The notes beneath the pieces were generated by a model. The model made no database searches, was not told the origin of the DNA, and saw nothing but the letters and a program-made list of their open reading frames with translations. The translations under genes were made by a program, and so were the position numbers. Of a DNA stretch of 64,000 nucleotides, positions 57,001-64,000 are shown piece after piece (within the stretch, counting starts at the first letter, position 1; the number at the start of each line of letters is the position of its first letter). The stretch lies in contig NZ_CP081903.1 in NCBI RefSeq assembly GCF_020091405.1, forward strand, positions 992,001-1,056,000, written 5' to 3'. The DNA comes from Bacteroides cellulosilyticus (GTDB taxonomy: Bacteria > Bacteroidota > Bacteroidia > Bacteroidales > Bacteroidaceae).

Positions 57001-57849
57001 AACATCCCTATTCAACACCGATTTCTTTTTAATATCCAGTGTAGCACTTTGCTCGTAATTACGAAGCGTATACTTATATGGACTGCTTGCCGTCAACCCC
57101 TCGTAAGAGAAAGTGATGGATTCCTTATTTGGCGTAAGAATATGCGCAGCTTTATATACCGATATAGCTTCTGTTTGTTGATTCTCCGTTTGAGTCTCCG
57201 TATGTTCTATGGGAATAAAATCATACCGTACACCATCCGTATCTGTAATATTGAAACTCTTCAAATCAGGAGAATTACCTATCCGAATCGGATCATAAGG
57301 AACAGTTACAAATTCCTTTTTGGAATTATTATTAGCCGGTCTATTCAGAAAGAAACTACCACCCTTGTGAGGCAACAAGTAGAAATATTGATCAGGCTCA
57401 AGGTCATAACGTCCATACATAGCATCAACCAATGTATCCTGAACAAATGCACCACTAAGATTCACTCCTTTATTCATGTATAGTCCCACATTGGGCGTTT
57501 CATCTGGCAATCCATTCACCGCATGTGCTATCTGTGGTTCCGCTACCAAGCTCCAACCGGCACCTACAAAACTACGCTCGTTAGGCTTAAAGCCTGAAGA
57601 CTGATATACTAACTTTATAGGTAAAGTATACCCACTATTAAGTTTTATTTCATAAATAGGAATTTCAGTTTTCACCAACCCTGTATTATAAGACACAGGA
57701 TAATTAATCATACCAATCAATCTATTCACTTCTGGAGTCTGAGGAATCACCTGCGGAAAAGCAGGAGAAAGTACTGTATTCTGAGCAGTAATTGTCGCCC
57801 CGGAAATAAACCAGATAATCAATAAAAATAGCATAGATATCTTTTTCAT
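54100..57849 (-). CDS. Large RHS/YD-repeat companion protein (SpvB-like N-terminus)
   Basis: 1249 residues with a signal peptide (to TITA/QNT, ~23). The first ~120 residues (GLVKTEIPIYEIKLNSGY, then FVGAGWSLV) resemble the SpvB/Tc-toxin type entry to RHS-like shells. YD-type repeats occupy most of the remainder (YDDYGNLLEAVKDGSQRISY, FHYNKFGELAAELDYG). Residues ~1050-1140 look like a PKD/Ig-like domain (SGDYSYSWVL...YQLACTI), and the end is beta-rich. It has no RHS DPxG core and no toxin tail. In Bacteroides such proteins precede DUF6443 RHS proteins, so the two may assemble together; that is inference. Confidence 0.75.
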   Translation of the reverse strand: MKKISMLFLLIIWFISGATITAQNTVLSPAFPQVIPQTPEVNRLIGMINYPVSYNTGLVKTEIPIYEIKLNSGYTLPIKLVYQSSGFKPNERSFVGAGWSLVAEPQIAHAVNGLPDETPNVGLYMNKGVNLSGAFVQDTLVDAMYGRYDLEPDQYFYLLPHKGGSFFLNRPANNNSKKEFVTVPYDPIRIGNSPDLKSFNITDTDGVRYDFIPIEHTETQTENQQTEAISVYKAAHILTPNKESITFSYEGLTASSPYKYTLRNYEQSATLDIKKKSVLNRDVVIPYCNGKENVLTDEFINYPYEKSNGRKVKLVQRDVTGTSTMGTEMRVSTYNVFHSDGIKDNDLVLMCNDTRTTSYWIQSISSKYLSRINFPGGSIEFTYVMIAEYQTSQKVLNGIVIKDYLGNVVKRFQLLTERFGERPCLNGVLETSKDGLSQRQYSFQYWDRRGVAYDTPHVNPWGYYQLSGNNQTNIPELYTEFALYNDNGIPIDTMYFRYGGKDFYQDGDEAPGLTFMLKSVTYPTGGRTEFQYERNRFEESHRTKSVSNGSLRIKEIKNLQSDGTVASRRIFKYGRGEYGQGLPVRVLTFYDFMTSYEQVCYKQSAGIGPPSWFETYRVYKVDLHARPVVNDFLESSASIVYDYVAEYADEEGKCGKTVYEYDYSNLNAIRSVREAVPPYCPLLHKRAYRPYKDWSVGQLLRKAVYDGKGNLLSEQKNTYRKIENLKQITYMKLEPQKSYLFYDPAVTSWETIRTLKIGRVVPNPVDSRAIAKGVPEPYRYDGSLSFFTGYKLLTSSEVKEYEGDRTFGRKTEYEYNDYLLPTMVKNTLNGGKTQVESVFYPTDFTDEVSKTMVNRNIVRPVIHRVATMGNAKYDVYNPYRLSSDIPVVDRIETGKGDKERETRIQFIRYDDYGNLLEAVKDGSQRISYIYGYGSLYPVAKLEGAGYESFPERFGQIKSYSDSTMLAGTCASLRSTLRGIGLVTSYTYRPLEGVSSVVVPNGNRKSFHYNKFGELAAELDYGNNKEKEYGYHYKCDSVSAPVEPPPSYQPLELRIGAGQTYPLGRVSIAAWGSGGSGDYSYSWVLTNDKGLNYRTENSNFTYEFTVLGTYQLACTIHDRVAGASATSVVSFEIVPNMAVSFQNIHTFKEGNERFIEAYIDCPCETDITFLLEYQTNTYKGITFYINDYNNNNKFVRYGNGADFVTVRFPKGQSRIYIVYNQGDKCCRTVINKATNGVTYQYPYVLDAPLD

Positions 57850-57912
57850 AATGTATCACTTTTAATTATTATCATCTCCGGGGATTTCCCGGAGATAAAC
57901 CTGCTGTTAAAA

Positions 57913-58008
57913 TCACTCTTTCTTCTCATTGCCGCCAACCCTTCCTAATATTGCCGAGGCTACCGCAATAATCACTTTCAAAATCTTGTTCCAAACTGAC
58001 TTTTTCAT
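57913..58008 (-). CDS. Smalltalk-like 31-residue peptide
   Basis: ATG at 58008 with a strong ribosome site (GGAGGG, 7 bp upstream) opens 31 codons: MKKSVWNKILKVIIAVASAI, then LGRVGGNEKKE and stop. Its shape (MKKS-x-W start, one hydrophobic helix, short polar tail) resembles the tiny Bacteroidales proteins annotated as smalltalk protein, whose function is unknown. It is the first frame of the RHS operon, 63 bp before the RHS companion. The clear ribosome site and conserved-looking start argue that it is translated. Confidence 0.7.
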   Translation of the reverse strand: MKKSVWNKILKVIIAVASAILGRVGGNEKKE

Positions 58009-58041
58009 AACTTACCCTCCTTTAATCTTTTAAAATTAGTT

Positions 58042-58213
58042 AATAGTTAGTAATCGCACTTACAAAGCATACATACATGTTTGTGCTTTTAAATCATAAT
58101 TTGTTTCTTTGCAAAGAAATGTGTTGTCTGACGGTGCGAATATACTAACTATTTCGATTGAAACAAACTTTTTAGAAATAATAGTTAGCATTTTCACTCC
58201 ATTTAACTAACTA
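58042..58213. promoter_or_regulatory. Divergent control region with repeated AATAGTTAG boxes
   Basis: AATAGTTAG occurs at 58042-58050 and 58180-58188. Its reverse complement CTAACTATT is at 58145-58153, and a related TTAACTAACTA is at 58203-58213. The copies at 58145 and 58180 form an inverted pair. The region lies between the minus-strand smalltalk-RHS operon and the plus-strand S24 regulator (58244). These boxes are good candidates for operators of that regulator, giving both autoregulation and control of the RHS operon. No convincing -33/-7 pair was identified on either strand. Confidence 0.5.
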
Positions 58214-58243
58214 CGAAAATATACCTATTTAATAAATGTAAGT

Positions 58244-59014
58244 ATGGAAGGCTGGGAACGAGTAAAACTAATCATGGAACAGGAAGGATATAACAAGAAT
58301 TCCTTCAGCGCCACCATCGGATTAAGTAACAACGTAACTATCACCCGTTTAATAAATGAAGAAAGAAAGCCATCAAGGATGACTTGCGAGAAAATAGCTC
58401 AACGTTTCCCGCAATACAACCCTAATTGGATACTTACAGGTGAAGGAGAAATGTATCAAGAAAAAGAGGAAGAAACAGTTAGCATTCCTATATACAAGCA
58501 AGAAGAAACACAGAAAGTGAGTACTAACTCTCAAATCATTTCCAACGTACATCCCATAGAAAACATAGGTTTTATGAATGTACCATTAGTTCACCTGCGC
58601 GCCCAATGCGGATACCTCAACGGATACGGAGACCAGGAATATATAGACACTTTGCCAACGCTACCCGTTATAGTGGACCGTACCTACCATGGCAACTACC
58701 GCCTGTTTGAAGCAGAAGGAGACAGCATGGATGACGGTTCCAGAAGCTCTATCTGCGATGGAGACATTGTACTGGGTCGGGAAGTCAGGCGAGACCTATG
58801 GCAATACAAGCTCCACATCAACGACTGGTATTTTATCATTATACACCGTACAGAAGGAATCTCCATCAAAAAAATCATCTCACATGATGTAGAGCATGGT
58901 ATTATCACCTGCCACTCATTGAATGACATGTTCAGAGATTACCAATTACATTTAGATGAAATAGCAGAACTCTACAACCTTATAAAAATTGTAGATAGAA
59001 ACGCAAGACTGTAA
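58244..59014 (+). CDS. LexA/UmuD-like S24-family transcriptional regulator
   Basis: 256 residues. An N-terminal helix-turn-helix (~4-65, GLSNNVTITRLINEERKPSR) is joined by a Glu-rich linker to an S24 peptidase-like domain (~110-250). The Ser-Lys pair is visible as S161 (AEGDSMDDG) and Lys 209/210 (ISIKKII). A possible self-cleavage site is Cys122-Gly123 in LRAQCGYLNGYGD, the UmuD/LexA-type position. Such proteins repress stress or mobile genes and are inactivated by RecA-triggered self-cleavage in known relatives. It stands alone between the RHS operon and the division cluster, with no phage genes nearby, so a local regulator is more likely than a prophage repressor. Confidence 0.85.
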   Translation: MEGWERVKLIMEQEGYNKNSFSATIGLSNNVTITRLINEERKPSRMTCEKIAQRFPQYNPNWILTGEGEMYQEKEEETVSIPIYKQEETQKVSTNSQIISNVHPIENIGFMNVPLVHLRAQCGYLNGYGDQEYIDTLPTLPVIVDRTYHGNYRLFEAEGDSMDDGSRSSICDGDIVLGREVRRDLWQYKLHINDWYFIIIHRTEGISIKKIISHDVEHGIITCHSLNDMFRDYQLHLDEIAELYNLIKIVDRNARL

Positions 59015-59198
59015 AACTGGAGAAAAACCAACTTCCTGTCAGCAAGGCATTAACTCTATGCAGAAATTTCCGACAGATGTGATAAGCAAAAACTTTTCAT
59101 CAAATAAAGCGACATCTCATGCAGCTTTTTCCTCCCTGACTTCGCTAAATCAAATATGAAATGCAAAGTCTTCCATCCTTTAAACTCACCATACCCGA

Positions 59199-59301
59199 AC
59201 CGTATCTGAACCGTACTTGCTCCGTACCTTCTTCGGTCAGAAGTACCTCTATACGGAGAAACTACGGAGTTAGTACGGAGCAAGTACGGCTCAGGTACGG
59301 T
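59199..59301. repeat. Long inverted repeat (29-bp arms) upstream of mraZ
   Basis: Arms 59199-59227 and 59273-59301 pair at 27 of 29 positions; the inner 17 bp (CCGTACTTGCTCCGTAC) are perfect. The 45-nt loop contains further TACGGAG copies and a small CTTCT/AGAAG stem. No ORF is credible here, and a weak run of T is absent. The surrounding 59015-59447 has no other recognised feature. It could fold into a long RNA hairpin or a DNA cruciform between the S24 gene and the division cluster. Confidence 0.8.
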
Positions 59302-59445
59302 ACAAGTACAGTCCGAATAGAAAACTAACAAGGTTTTTGCCCCTCAATTCCCCACGAATAAAGCCTTTCGGCACCATGTTCATTATCAACGAAATAAACA
59401 ATGAACAGGGTGTTGAAAACTTCTCTGAAAGTTTTTAGTTAAAAC

Positions 59446-59478
59446 TTGTGGGGGATTGTGGGGAAATGTGTACTTTTA
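59446..59478 (+). promoter_or_regulatory. mraZ promoter with MraZ-binding repeats
   Basis: GTGGG at 59448-59452 and GTGGG at 59458-59462 are spaced by 5 bp (10-bp period), and a partial third GTG lies at 59468. This matches the GTGGG-N5 direct repeats bound by MraZ in other bacteria. TTG at 59446-59448 and TACTTTTA at 59471-59478 (near TAnnTTTG) could be the promoter boxes, which would place the operator between them and allow autorepression. Confidence 0.7.
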
Positions 59479-59504
59479 CCGTCGCTTATTATAATAAGGT
59501 AGCA

Positions 59505-59984
59505 ATGATACGTTTTTTGGGCAATATAGAAGCGAAGACCGACGCAAAGGGACGTGTATTTATCCCCGCCGGCTTTCGGAGGCAACTGCAATCCGCTTCC
59601 GAAGAAAGGCTCGTGCTGCGCAAAGACGTATTCCAAGATTGCCTGGTACTCTATCCAGAAAGCGTTTGGTTCAAGACGCAAAACCAATTAAGGAGGCGAT
59701 TGAACAAATGGAACGCAAAACACCAAGACATTTTCCGGCAATTTGTGAGCGATGCGGAAATCATGATTCCCGACGGGAACGGACGCATCCTTCTGCCCAA
59801 ACGTTACCTGCAAATGGCCGGCATACAGAGCGATGTACGTTTTATTGGTGTGGATAATACAATAGAGATCTGGGCAAAAGAGAAAACCGAACAGCCATTT
59901 GTCAGTCCGGAAGAGTTCAGCGAAGCTTTGCAGGACATTCTGGGAGATGAGGATGATTGGGAGGAAGAGGAAGAGAATGATTAA
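59505..59984 (+). CDS. mraZ: MraZ transcriptional regulator of the division cluster
   Basis: 159 residues from ATG 59505. This start is chosen over an in-frame ATG at 59448 because that one overlaps the promoter and operator, and MIRFLGNIEAKTDAKGR is the family start. Two SpoVT/AbrB-like MraZ repeats are seen: FLGNIEAKTDAKGRVFIPAGFR and, later, EIMIPDGNGRILLPKRYL. The C-terminal tail is acidic (DDWEEEEEND), typical of Bacteroidetes. It binds GTGGG repeats upstream of its own gene. The first gene of the cluster, it is 23 bp before rsmH, a spacer made of the simple repeat AGTGATGAGTGATTAGTGAT. Confidence 0.95.
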   Translation: MIRFLGNIEAKTDAKGRVFIPAGFRRQLQSASEERLVLRKDVFQDCLVLYPESVWFKTQNQLRRRLNKWNAKHQDIFRQFVSDAEIMIPDGNGRILLPKRYLQMAGIQSDVRFIGVDNTIEIWAKEKTEQPFVSPEEFSEALQDILGDEDDWEEEEEND

Positions 59985-60007
59985 CGTTTAGTGATGAGTG
60001 ATTAGTG

Positions 60008-60919
60008 ATGAATGAAGAATTGACATATCATGTACCGGTGCTGTTGATGCCGAGTGTGGACGGAATGAATATCCGCCCGGATGGGACGTATGTAGACGTC
60101 ACTTTCGGCGGAGGAGGACATTCACGCGAAATACTGTCACGATTGGGAGACGGCGGACGGTTACTGGGATTTGACCAGGACGAAGATGCCGAACAGAATA
60201 TCGTGGATAATCCGCATTTTATTTTTGTACGCAGCAATTTCCGCTACCTGCATAACTTCCTGCGCTACCATGATATAGAAGAAGTAGATGCGATACTTGC
60301 CGATCTGGGCGTGTCCTCACATCACTTCGATGATAGCGAGCGGGGATTCTCATTCCGCTTTGACGGAGCACTGGATATGCGTATGAACAAACGTGCAGGA
60401 GACACTGCGGCGGACATTATCAATACTTATGATGAAGAGCGCTTGGCAGATATCTTCTATTTGTACGGTGAACTGAAAAACAGCCGCAAATTGGCATCCG
60501 TACTCGTAAAGGCACGCGCCGGACAAAAAATAACAACTATCGGTGAGTTTCTGGAAATCATCAAGCCACTTTTCGGCCGGGAACGGGAGAAAAAAGAACT
60601 GGCAAAAGTCTTCCAGGCATTGCGTATCGAAGTAAATCAGGAAATGGAAGCGCTGAAAGAGATGTTGTATGCAGCAACCGAGGCGCTGAAACCAGGTGGA
60701 AGACTGGTAGTAATCACGTATCACTCGCTGGAAGACAGAATGGTGAAGAATATGATGAAAACCGGAAACGTAGAAGGCAAGATGGAAAAAGATTTCTTTG
60801 GAAATGTACAGACACCTTTCCGGCTGGTGAACAATAAGGTGATTGTACCGGACGAAGCGGAGATAGAACGAAATCCGAGATCGCGAAGTGCAAAACTGAG
60901 AATAGCGGAGAAGAAGTAA
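60008..60919 (+). CDS. rsmH: 16S rRNA (cytosine1402-N4)-methyltransferase RsmH (MraW)
   Basis: 303 residues from ATG 60008; an adjoining in-frame GTG at 60005 is less likely. The start YHVPVLLMPSVDG and the SAM-binding motif YVDVTFGGGGHSREIL (~29-44) are family hallmarks, as are DLGVSSHHFD, FSFRFDGALDMRM and VITYHSLEDRMVK. It methylates C1402 in the ribosomal P site. Length is normal (about 300-315). It follows mraZ and precedes the ftsL-like gene, the standard order. The 47-bp spacer to the next gene is a purine-rich imperfect repeat (AGAGTGATAGAGCGATG). Confidence 0.97.
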   Translation: MNEELTYHVPVLLMPSVDGMNIRPDGTYVDVTFGGGGHSREILSRLGDGGRLLGFDQDEDAEQNIVDNPHFIFVRSNFRYLHNFLRYHDIEEVDAILADLGVSSHHFDDSERGFSFRFDGALDMRMNKRAGDTAADIINTYDEERLADIFYLYGELKNSRKLASVLVKARAGQKITTIGEFLEIIKPLFGREREKKELAKVFQALRIEVNQEMEALKEMLYAATEALKPGGRLVVITYHSLEDRMVKNMMKTGNVEGKMEKDFFGNVQTPFRLVNNKVIVPDEAEIERNPRSRSAKLRIAEKK

Positions 60920-60966
60920 TAAAGAGCAAGAGTGGTAAAGTGATAAAGCGGTAGAGTGATAGAGCG

Positions 60967-61344
60967 ATGAAGGAAATGGAAGAAAAACAGGTAAATGAGA
61001 AAACAGAGAAAGCGGAAAAGGCGAAGAAAGCTAAAAATCGCACGTCTCTGAAGAACATCATTGGTGGTGATATTCTGGCAACGGATTTTTTCCGTCGTCA
61101 GACCAAATTGCTTGTGCTGATAATGGTGCTGATACTGTTTTACATACACAACCGTTATGCTTGTCAGCAACAAATGATAGAGATTGATAAACTGAAAAAA
61201 GAACTGATTGACATTAAATATGATGCCCTCACCCGTAGCTCGGAGTTGATGGAAAAAAGTCGCCAGTCACGCATTGAGGAATACATTGCAACCAAGGAGA
61301 GTGACTTACAGACCTCAACCAATCCACCGTATTTGATTAAGTAA
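60967..61344 (+). CDS. ftsL: FtsL-like cell division protein
   Basis: 125 residues. A Lys/Glu-rich cytoplasmic leader (~1-45) precedes one transmembrane helix (LLVLIMVLILFYIHNRY ~48-65) and a periplasmic coiled coil (QQQMIEIDKLKKELIDIKYD). This is the FtsL layout, and the position between rsmH and the penicillin-binding protein is diagnostic for Bacteroidetes. FtsL bridges FtsQ-FtsB and FtsI in the divisome. Sequence similarity in this family is weak, so position carries most of the weight. M4 could be the start. Confidence 0.85.
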   Translation: MKEMEEKQVNEKTEKAEKAKKAKNRTSLKNIIGGDILATDFFRRQTKLLVLIMVLILFYIHNRYACQQQMIEIDKLKKELIDIKYDALTRSSELMEKSRQSRIEEYIATKESDLQTSTNPPYLIK

Positions 61345-61373
61345 TCAGTAGAACCGTTAAACAGAAAACAGAC

Positions 61374-63500
61374 TTGGCAGTAAATAAGAAAAATATCATG
61401 ACCCGCTACTTCTTTGTAGTCCTCGTAATAGGGCTGCTGGGAATAGCTATTGTCGTAAAAGCCGCAATTATCATGTTTGCAGAGCGACAATACTGGCAGG
61501 ATGTAGCCGACCGTTTCATAAAAGAGAACGTAACGGTAAAGCCTAATCGTGGTAATATTCTTTCATCCGACGGCAAACTAATGGCAAGTTCCTTGCCGGA
61601 ATATCGCATCTATATGGACTTTAAGGCAGGTGGTGTAACCAAAGATACCATGCTGGTGAATCATATGAACGAAATTTGCGAAGGACTGCATAAGATATTC
61701 CCCGATAAAAGTGCCGCTGAATTTAAATCACACTTACAGAAAGGGCGTAAGAAGGGCAGCCGTAATTATCTGATTTATCCGAGACGCATTTCGTATATCC
61801 AGTATAAAGAAGCAAAACGTTTGCCTGTATTCAATCTGAACAAGTACAAAGGTGGCTTCCACGAGCAGGTTTATAATCAACGTAAGAAGCCATTCGGATC
61901 ATTGGCAGCCCGTACATTGGGCGATCTTTATGCCGATACTGCACAAGGTGCAAAAAATGGTATCGAGTTGTCATTCGACACCTTATTGAAAGGTCGCGAC
62001 GGCATCACCCATCGCCAGAAGGTGATGAACAAGTACCTGAATATCGTAGATATAGCCCCCGTAGACGGTTGCGACATTATCTCAACCCTCGATGTAGGCA
62101 TGCAGGATATCTGCGAGAAAGCATTGGTAGACAAGTTGAAGGAAATTAATGCCACTGTAGGTGTGGCAGTACTCATGGAAGTACAGACCGGCGAAGTGAA
62201 AGCCATCGTCAACATGATGAAAGCCAACGATGGCAACTATTACGAAATGCGCAACAATGCCATCAGTGACATGATGGAACCGGGCTCGACTTTCAAGACA
62301 GCTTCCATCATGGTGGCTCTTGAAGATGGAAAGATCACACCGGAAACAGAAGTAGACACCGGAAATGGCATTATGATGATGTATGGCAGCAAAATGAGAG
62401 ATCATAACTGGCATCGCGGAGGATACGGGAAAATCAATGTAACACGTATTCTGGAAGTCTCATCCAATGTAGGTGTCTCCTATCTCATTGACAAACATTA
62501 CAAAGATAATCCGCAGAAATATGTGGATGGTTTAAAGCGCATGAGCATCGACCAACCGCTACATCTACAAATTTCCGGCGAAGGAAAGCCTAACATCAAG
62601 GGGCCGAAGGAAAGATACTTCGCAAAAACAACCCTGCCCTGGATGAGTATCGGATACGAAACACAGGTTCCGCCACTCAATATCCTGACTTTCTATAATG
62701 CCATTGCCAACAATGGTGTAATGATACGACCCAAATTCGTAAAGGCTGCGGTAAAAGACGGTGAAGTTATAGAAGAATATCCTACGGAAGTGATTAACCC
62801 GAAGATATGCTCTGACCGGACATTGACTCAGATACGTGATATTCTGGAAAAAGTGGTATCACAAGGATTAGCCAAACCGGCCGGAAGCAAACAATTTTCC
62901 GTAGCCGGCAAGACGGGTACAGCACAGGTATCACAAGGTACAGCAGGCTATAAAAACGGACGGGTGAATTATCTGGTAAGCTTTTGTGGCTATTTCCCGG
63001 CTGATGCTCCCAAGTATAGCTGTATCGTTTCCATACAGAAACCGGGACTTCCGGCATCAGGTGGTCTGATGGCAGGTAGTGTATTCGGAAAAATTGCAGA
63101 AAGAGTATATGCAAAGAATCTGAGGTTTGATATCCGCAATGCAATAGACAGTACAAGCAATGTCATTCCTCCCGTAAAAGCCGGAGAAATGAATGAAGCC
63201 TTCCAGGTATTGAATAGTTTGAAAGTACCGGTACAGAAACAGTTCACGTCCAAGAAAGGACAAGAGGCTTGGGGACATACACAAGCAGCTCCCAATGCAG
63301 TTGTTCTGCAAGGTAAAGACGGGGCCAACCCGGATCTTGTCCCCAGTGTTATTGGAATGGGAGCGAAGGATGCTGTGTACCTATTGGAGAGTAAAGGTCT
63401 GAAAGTCAGACTAAACGGTATTGGAAAAGTGAGAAATCAATCGATACCGGGCGGCAACCGTGTGGTAAAAGGACAGACGGTGACGTTAGCACTTCATTAG
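61374..63500 (+). CDS. ftsI: Division-type penicillin-binding protein (FtsI/PBP3-like) with C-terminal PASTA domain
   Basis: 708 residues from a TTG start; an ATG at 61398 giving MTRYFFVV is the alternative. An N-terminal transmembrane helix (YFFVVLVIGLLGIAIVVKAA) precedes the PBP dimerisation domain (~50-230) and the transpeptidase domain (~255-600). Active-site motifs are S305-T-F-K308, S363-S-N365 and K513-T-G. A single PASTA domain closes the protein (~645-708, VPSVIGMGAKDAVYLLESKG). It cross-links septal peptidoglycan with FtsW. The PASTA domain is usual in the Bacteroidetes form. It is 29 bp after ftsL and 50 bp before murE. Confidence 0.95.
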   Translation: MAVNKKNIMTRYFFVVLVIGLLGIAIVVKAAIIMFAERQYWQDVADRFIKENVTVKPNRGNILSSDGKLMASSLPEYRIYMDFKAGGVTKDTMLVNHMNEICEGLHKIFPDKSAAEFKSHLQKGRKKGSRNYLIYPRRISYIQYKEAKRLPVFNLNKYKGGFHEQVYNQRKKPFGSLAARTLGDLYADTAQGAKNGIELSFDTLLKGRDGITHRQKVMNKYLNIVDIAPVDGCDIISTLDVGMQDICEKALVDKLKEINATVGVAVLMEVQTGEVKAIVNMMKANDGNYYEMRNNAISDMMEPGSTFKTASIMVALEDGKITPETEVDTGNGIMMMYGSKMRDHNWHRGGYGKINVTRILEVSSNVGVSYLIDKHYKDNPQKYVDGLKRMSIDQPLHLQISGEGKPNIKGPKERYFAKTTLPWMSIGYETQVPPLNILTFYNAIANNGVMIRPKFVKAAVKDGEVIEEYPTEVINPKICSDRTLTQIRDILEKVVSQGLAKPAGSKQFSVAGKTGTAQVSQGTAGYKNGRVNYLVSFCGYFPADAPKYSCIVSIQKPGLPASGGLMAGSVFGKIAERVYAKNLRFDIRNAIDSTSNVIPPVKAGEMNEAFQVLNSLKVPVQKQFTSKKGQEAWGHTQAAPNAVVLQGKDGANPDLVPSVIGMGAKDAVYLLESKGLKVRLNGIGKVRNQSIPGGNRVVKGQTVTLALH

Positions 63501-63550
63501 AGGTGCGGACGAAAGATTTACTAATTTAGAATATATATTATATATAAGGT

Positions 63551-64000
63551 ATGGTATTAAGTGAATTACTGAAAGCAATACAACCGATACAGATTATCGG
63601 AAGTACGGAGACGGAGATAACGGGGGTAAACATCGACTCCCGCCTGGTACAAGCCGGACATCTGTTTATGGCTATGCGCGGTACCCAAACTGACGGACAT
63701 GTCTATATTCCCGCGGCCATAGAGAAAGGCGCTGTCGCCGTGCTCTGCGAAGATGTACCCGAAGCTAAACAGGAGGGCATCACCTACATTCAGGTGAAAG
63801 ACAGCGAAGACGCTGTAGGCAAAGTAGCCACTACATTCTACGACGATCCTACTTCCAAGATGGAACTGGTAGGTGTAACCGGAACGAATGGAAAGACGAC
63901 CATCGCCACCTTATTATATAATACATTCCGTTATTTCGGCTATAAGGTAGGACTGATTTCTACTGTTTGCAACTACATAGACGATCAACCCATACCCACT
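63551..64000 (+). CDS. murE: MurE UDP-N-acetylmuramoyl-tripeptide synthetase (N-terminal part, cut by window edge)
   Basis: 150 codons from ATG 63551 to the window end. The N-terminal Mur ligase domain ([20 protein letters not shown]) is followed by the ATP-binding P-loop [10 protein letters not shown] (~108-117). It adds the third amino acid (meso-diaminopimelate in Gram-negatives) to UDP-MurNAc-L-Ala-D-Glu. The residue that selects the amino acid lies beyond the window. Position after the penicillin-binding protein is as in other Bacteroidetes. Confidence 0.96.
   Translation, partial: MVLSELLKAIQPIQIIGSTETEITGVNIDSRLVQAGHLFMAMRGTQTDGHVYIPAAIEKGAVAVLCEDVPEAKQEGITYIQVKDSEDAVGKVATTFYDDPTSKMELVGVTGTNGKTTIATLLYNTFRYFGYKVGLISTVCNYIDDQPIPT

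Noticed and set aside
58244..59014. Prophage repressor marking an integrated phage
   Set aside because: No integrase, structural or lysis genes and no attachment repeats are seen nearby; both sides are RHS and division genes.

Overview
The window looks like chromosomal DNA of a gut Bacteroides (Bacteroidales). It has SusC/SusD pairs, hybrid two-component systems (HTCS), serine-type sulfatases, Bacteroides-type promoter boxes (TTTG with TAnnTTTG), DUF6443-type RHS proteins, a 31-residue smalltalk-like gene and a Bacteroidetes-order division cluster. No rRNA, tRNA or CRISPR array was seen.

Region 1 (1-28.2 kb) is a polysaccharide utilization locus (PUL1). A minus-strand operon reads susC, susD, hairpin, sulfatase, GH20, GH2, GH29, GH16 (cut by the window edge). 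Its HTCS regulator (17.9-21.8 kb, plus strand) is separated from susC by a 2.7 kb block of Rpn/PD-(D/E)XK genes. That block begins with a decayed copy of the HTCS 5' end. Downstream lies an intact ISAs1-type element (16-bp perfect inverted repeats, 10-bp target duplication), then a second minus-strand operon (GH2 and sulfatase). The promoter of this satellite operon carries nearly the same ~30-bp box as the susC promoter, at the same distance from the -7 box, so both probably answer to one HTCS. The enzyme set fits a sulfated, fucosylated N-acetyllactosamine-type host glycan (mucin O-glycan or keratan-like); this is an inference.

Region 2 (28.3-49.4 kb) is PUL2: two tandem SusC/SusD pairs, then a GH43-like propeller, a clan GH-A (GH50/agarase-like) enzyme, a GH127 and a sialidase-fold protein, all on the minus strand, with a divergent HTCS. 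A ruined GH127 3' end sits at the far end. Phased repeats lie before susC (21-bp period) and before the enzyme genes (22-bp period). The substrate is not clear; a galactan containing arabinofuranose or anhydrogalactose is possible.

Region 3 (49.5-59.0 kb) is an RHS polymorphic-toxin-like operon: a smalltalk-like microprotein, a large RHS companion, an RHS-core protein with a glycine-rich C-terminal tail, an overlapping membrane immunity candidate, then a displaced RHS core fragment, an orphan C-terminal tip and a second small membrane protein. A LexA/UmuD-like S24 regulator is divergent from it, and the shared spacer holds repeated AATAGTTAG boxes.

Region 4 (59.2-64 kb) is the start of the division/cell-wall cluster: mraZ with its GTGGG operator, rsmH, ftsL-like, a PASTA penicillin-binding protein and the beginning of murE. 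A 29-bp-arm inverted repeat lies just upstream.
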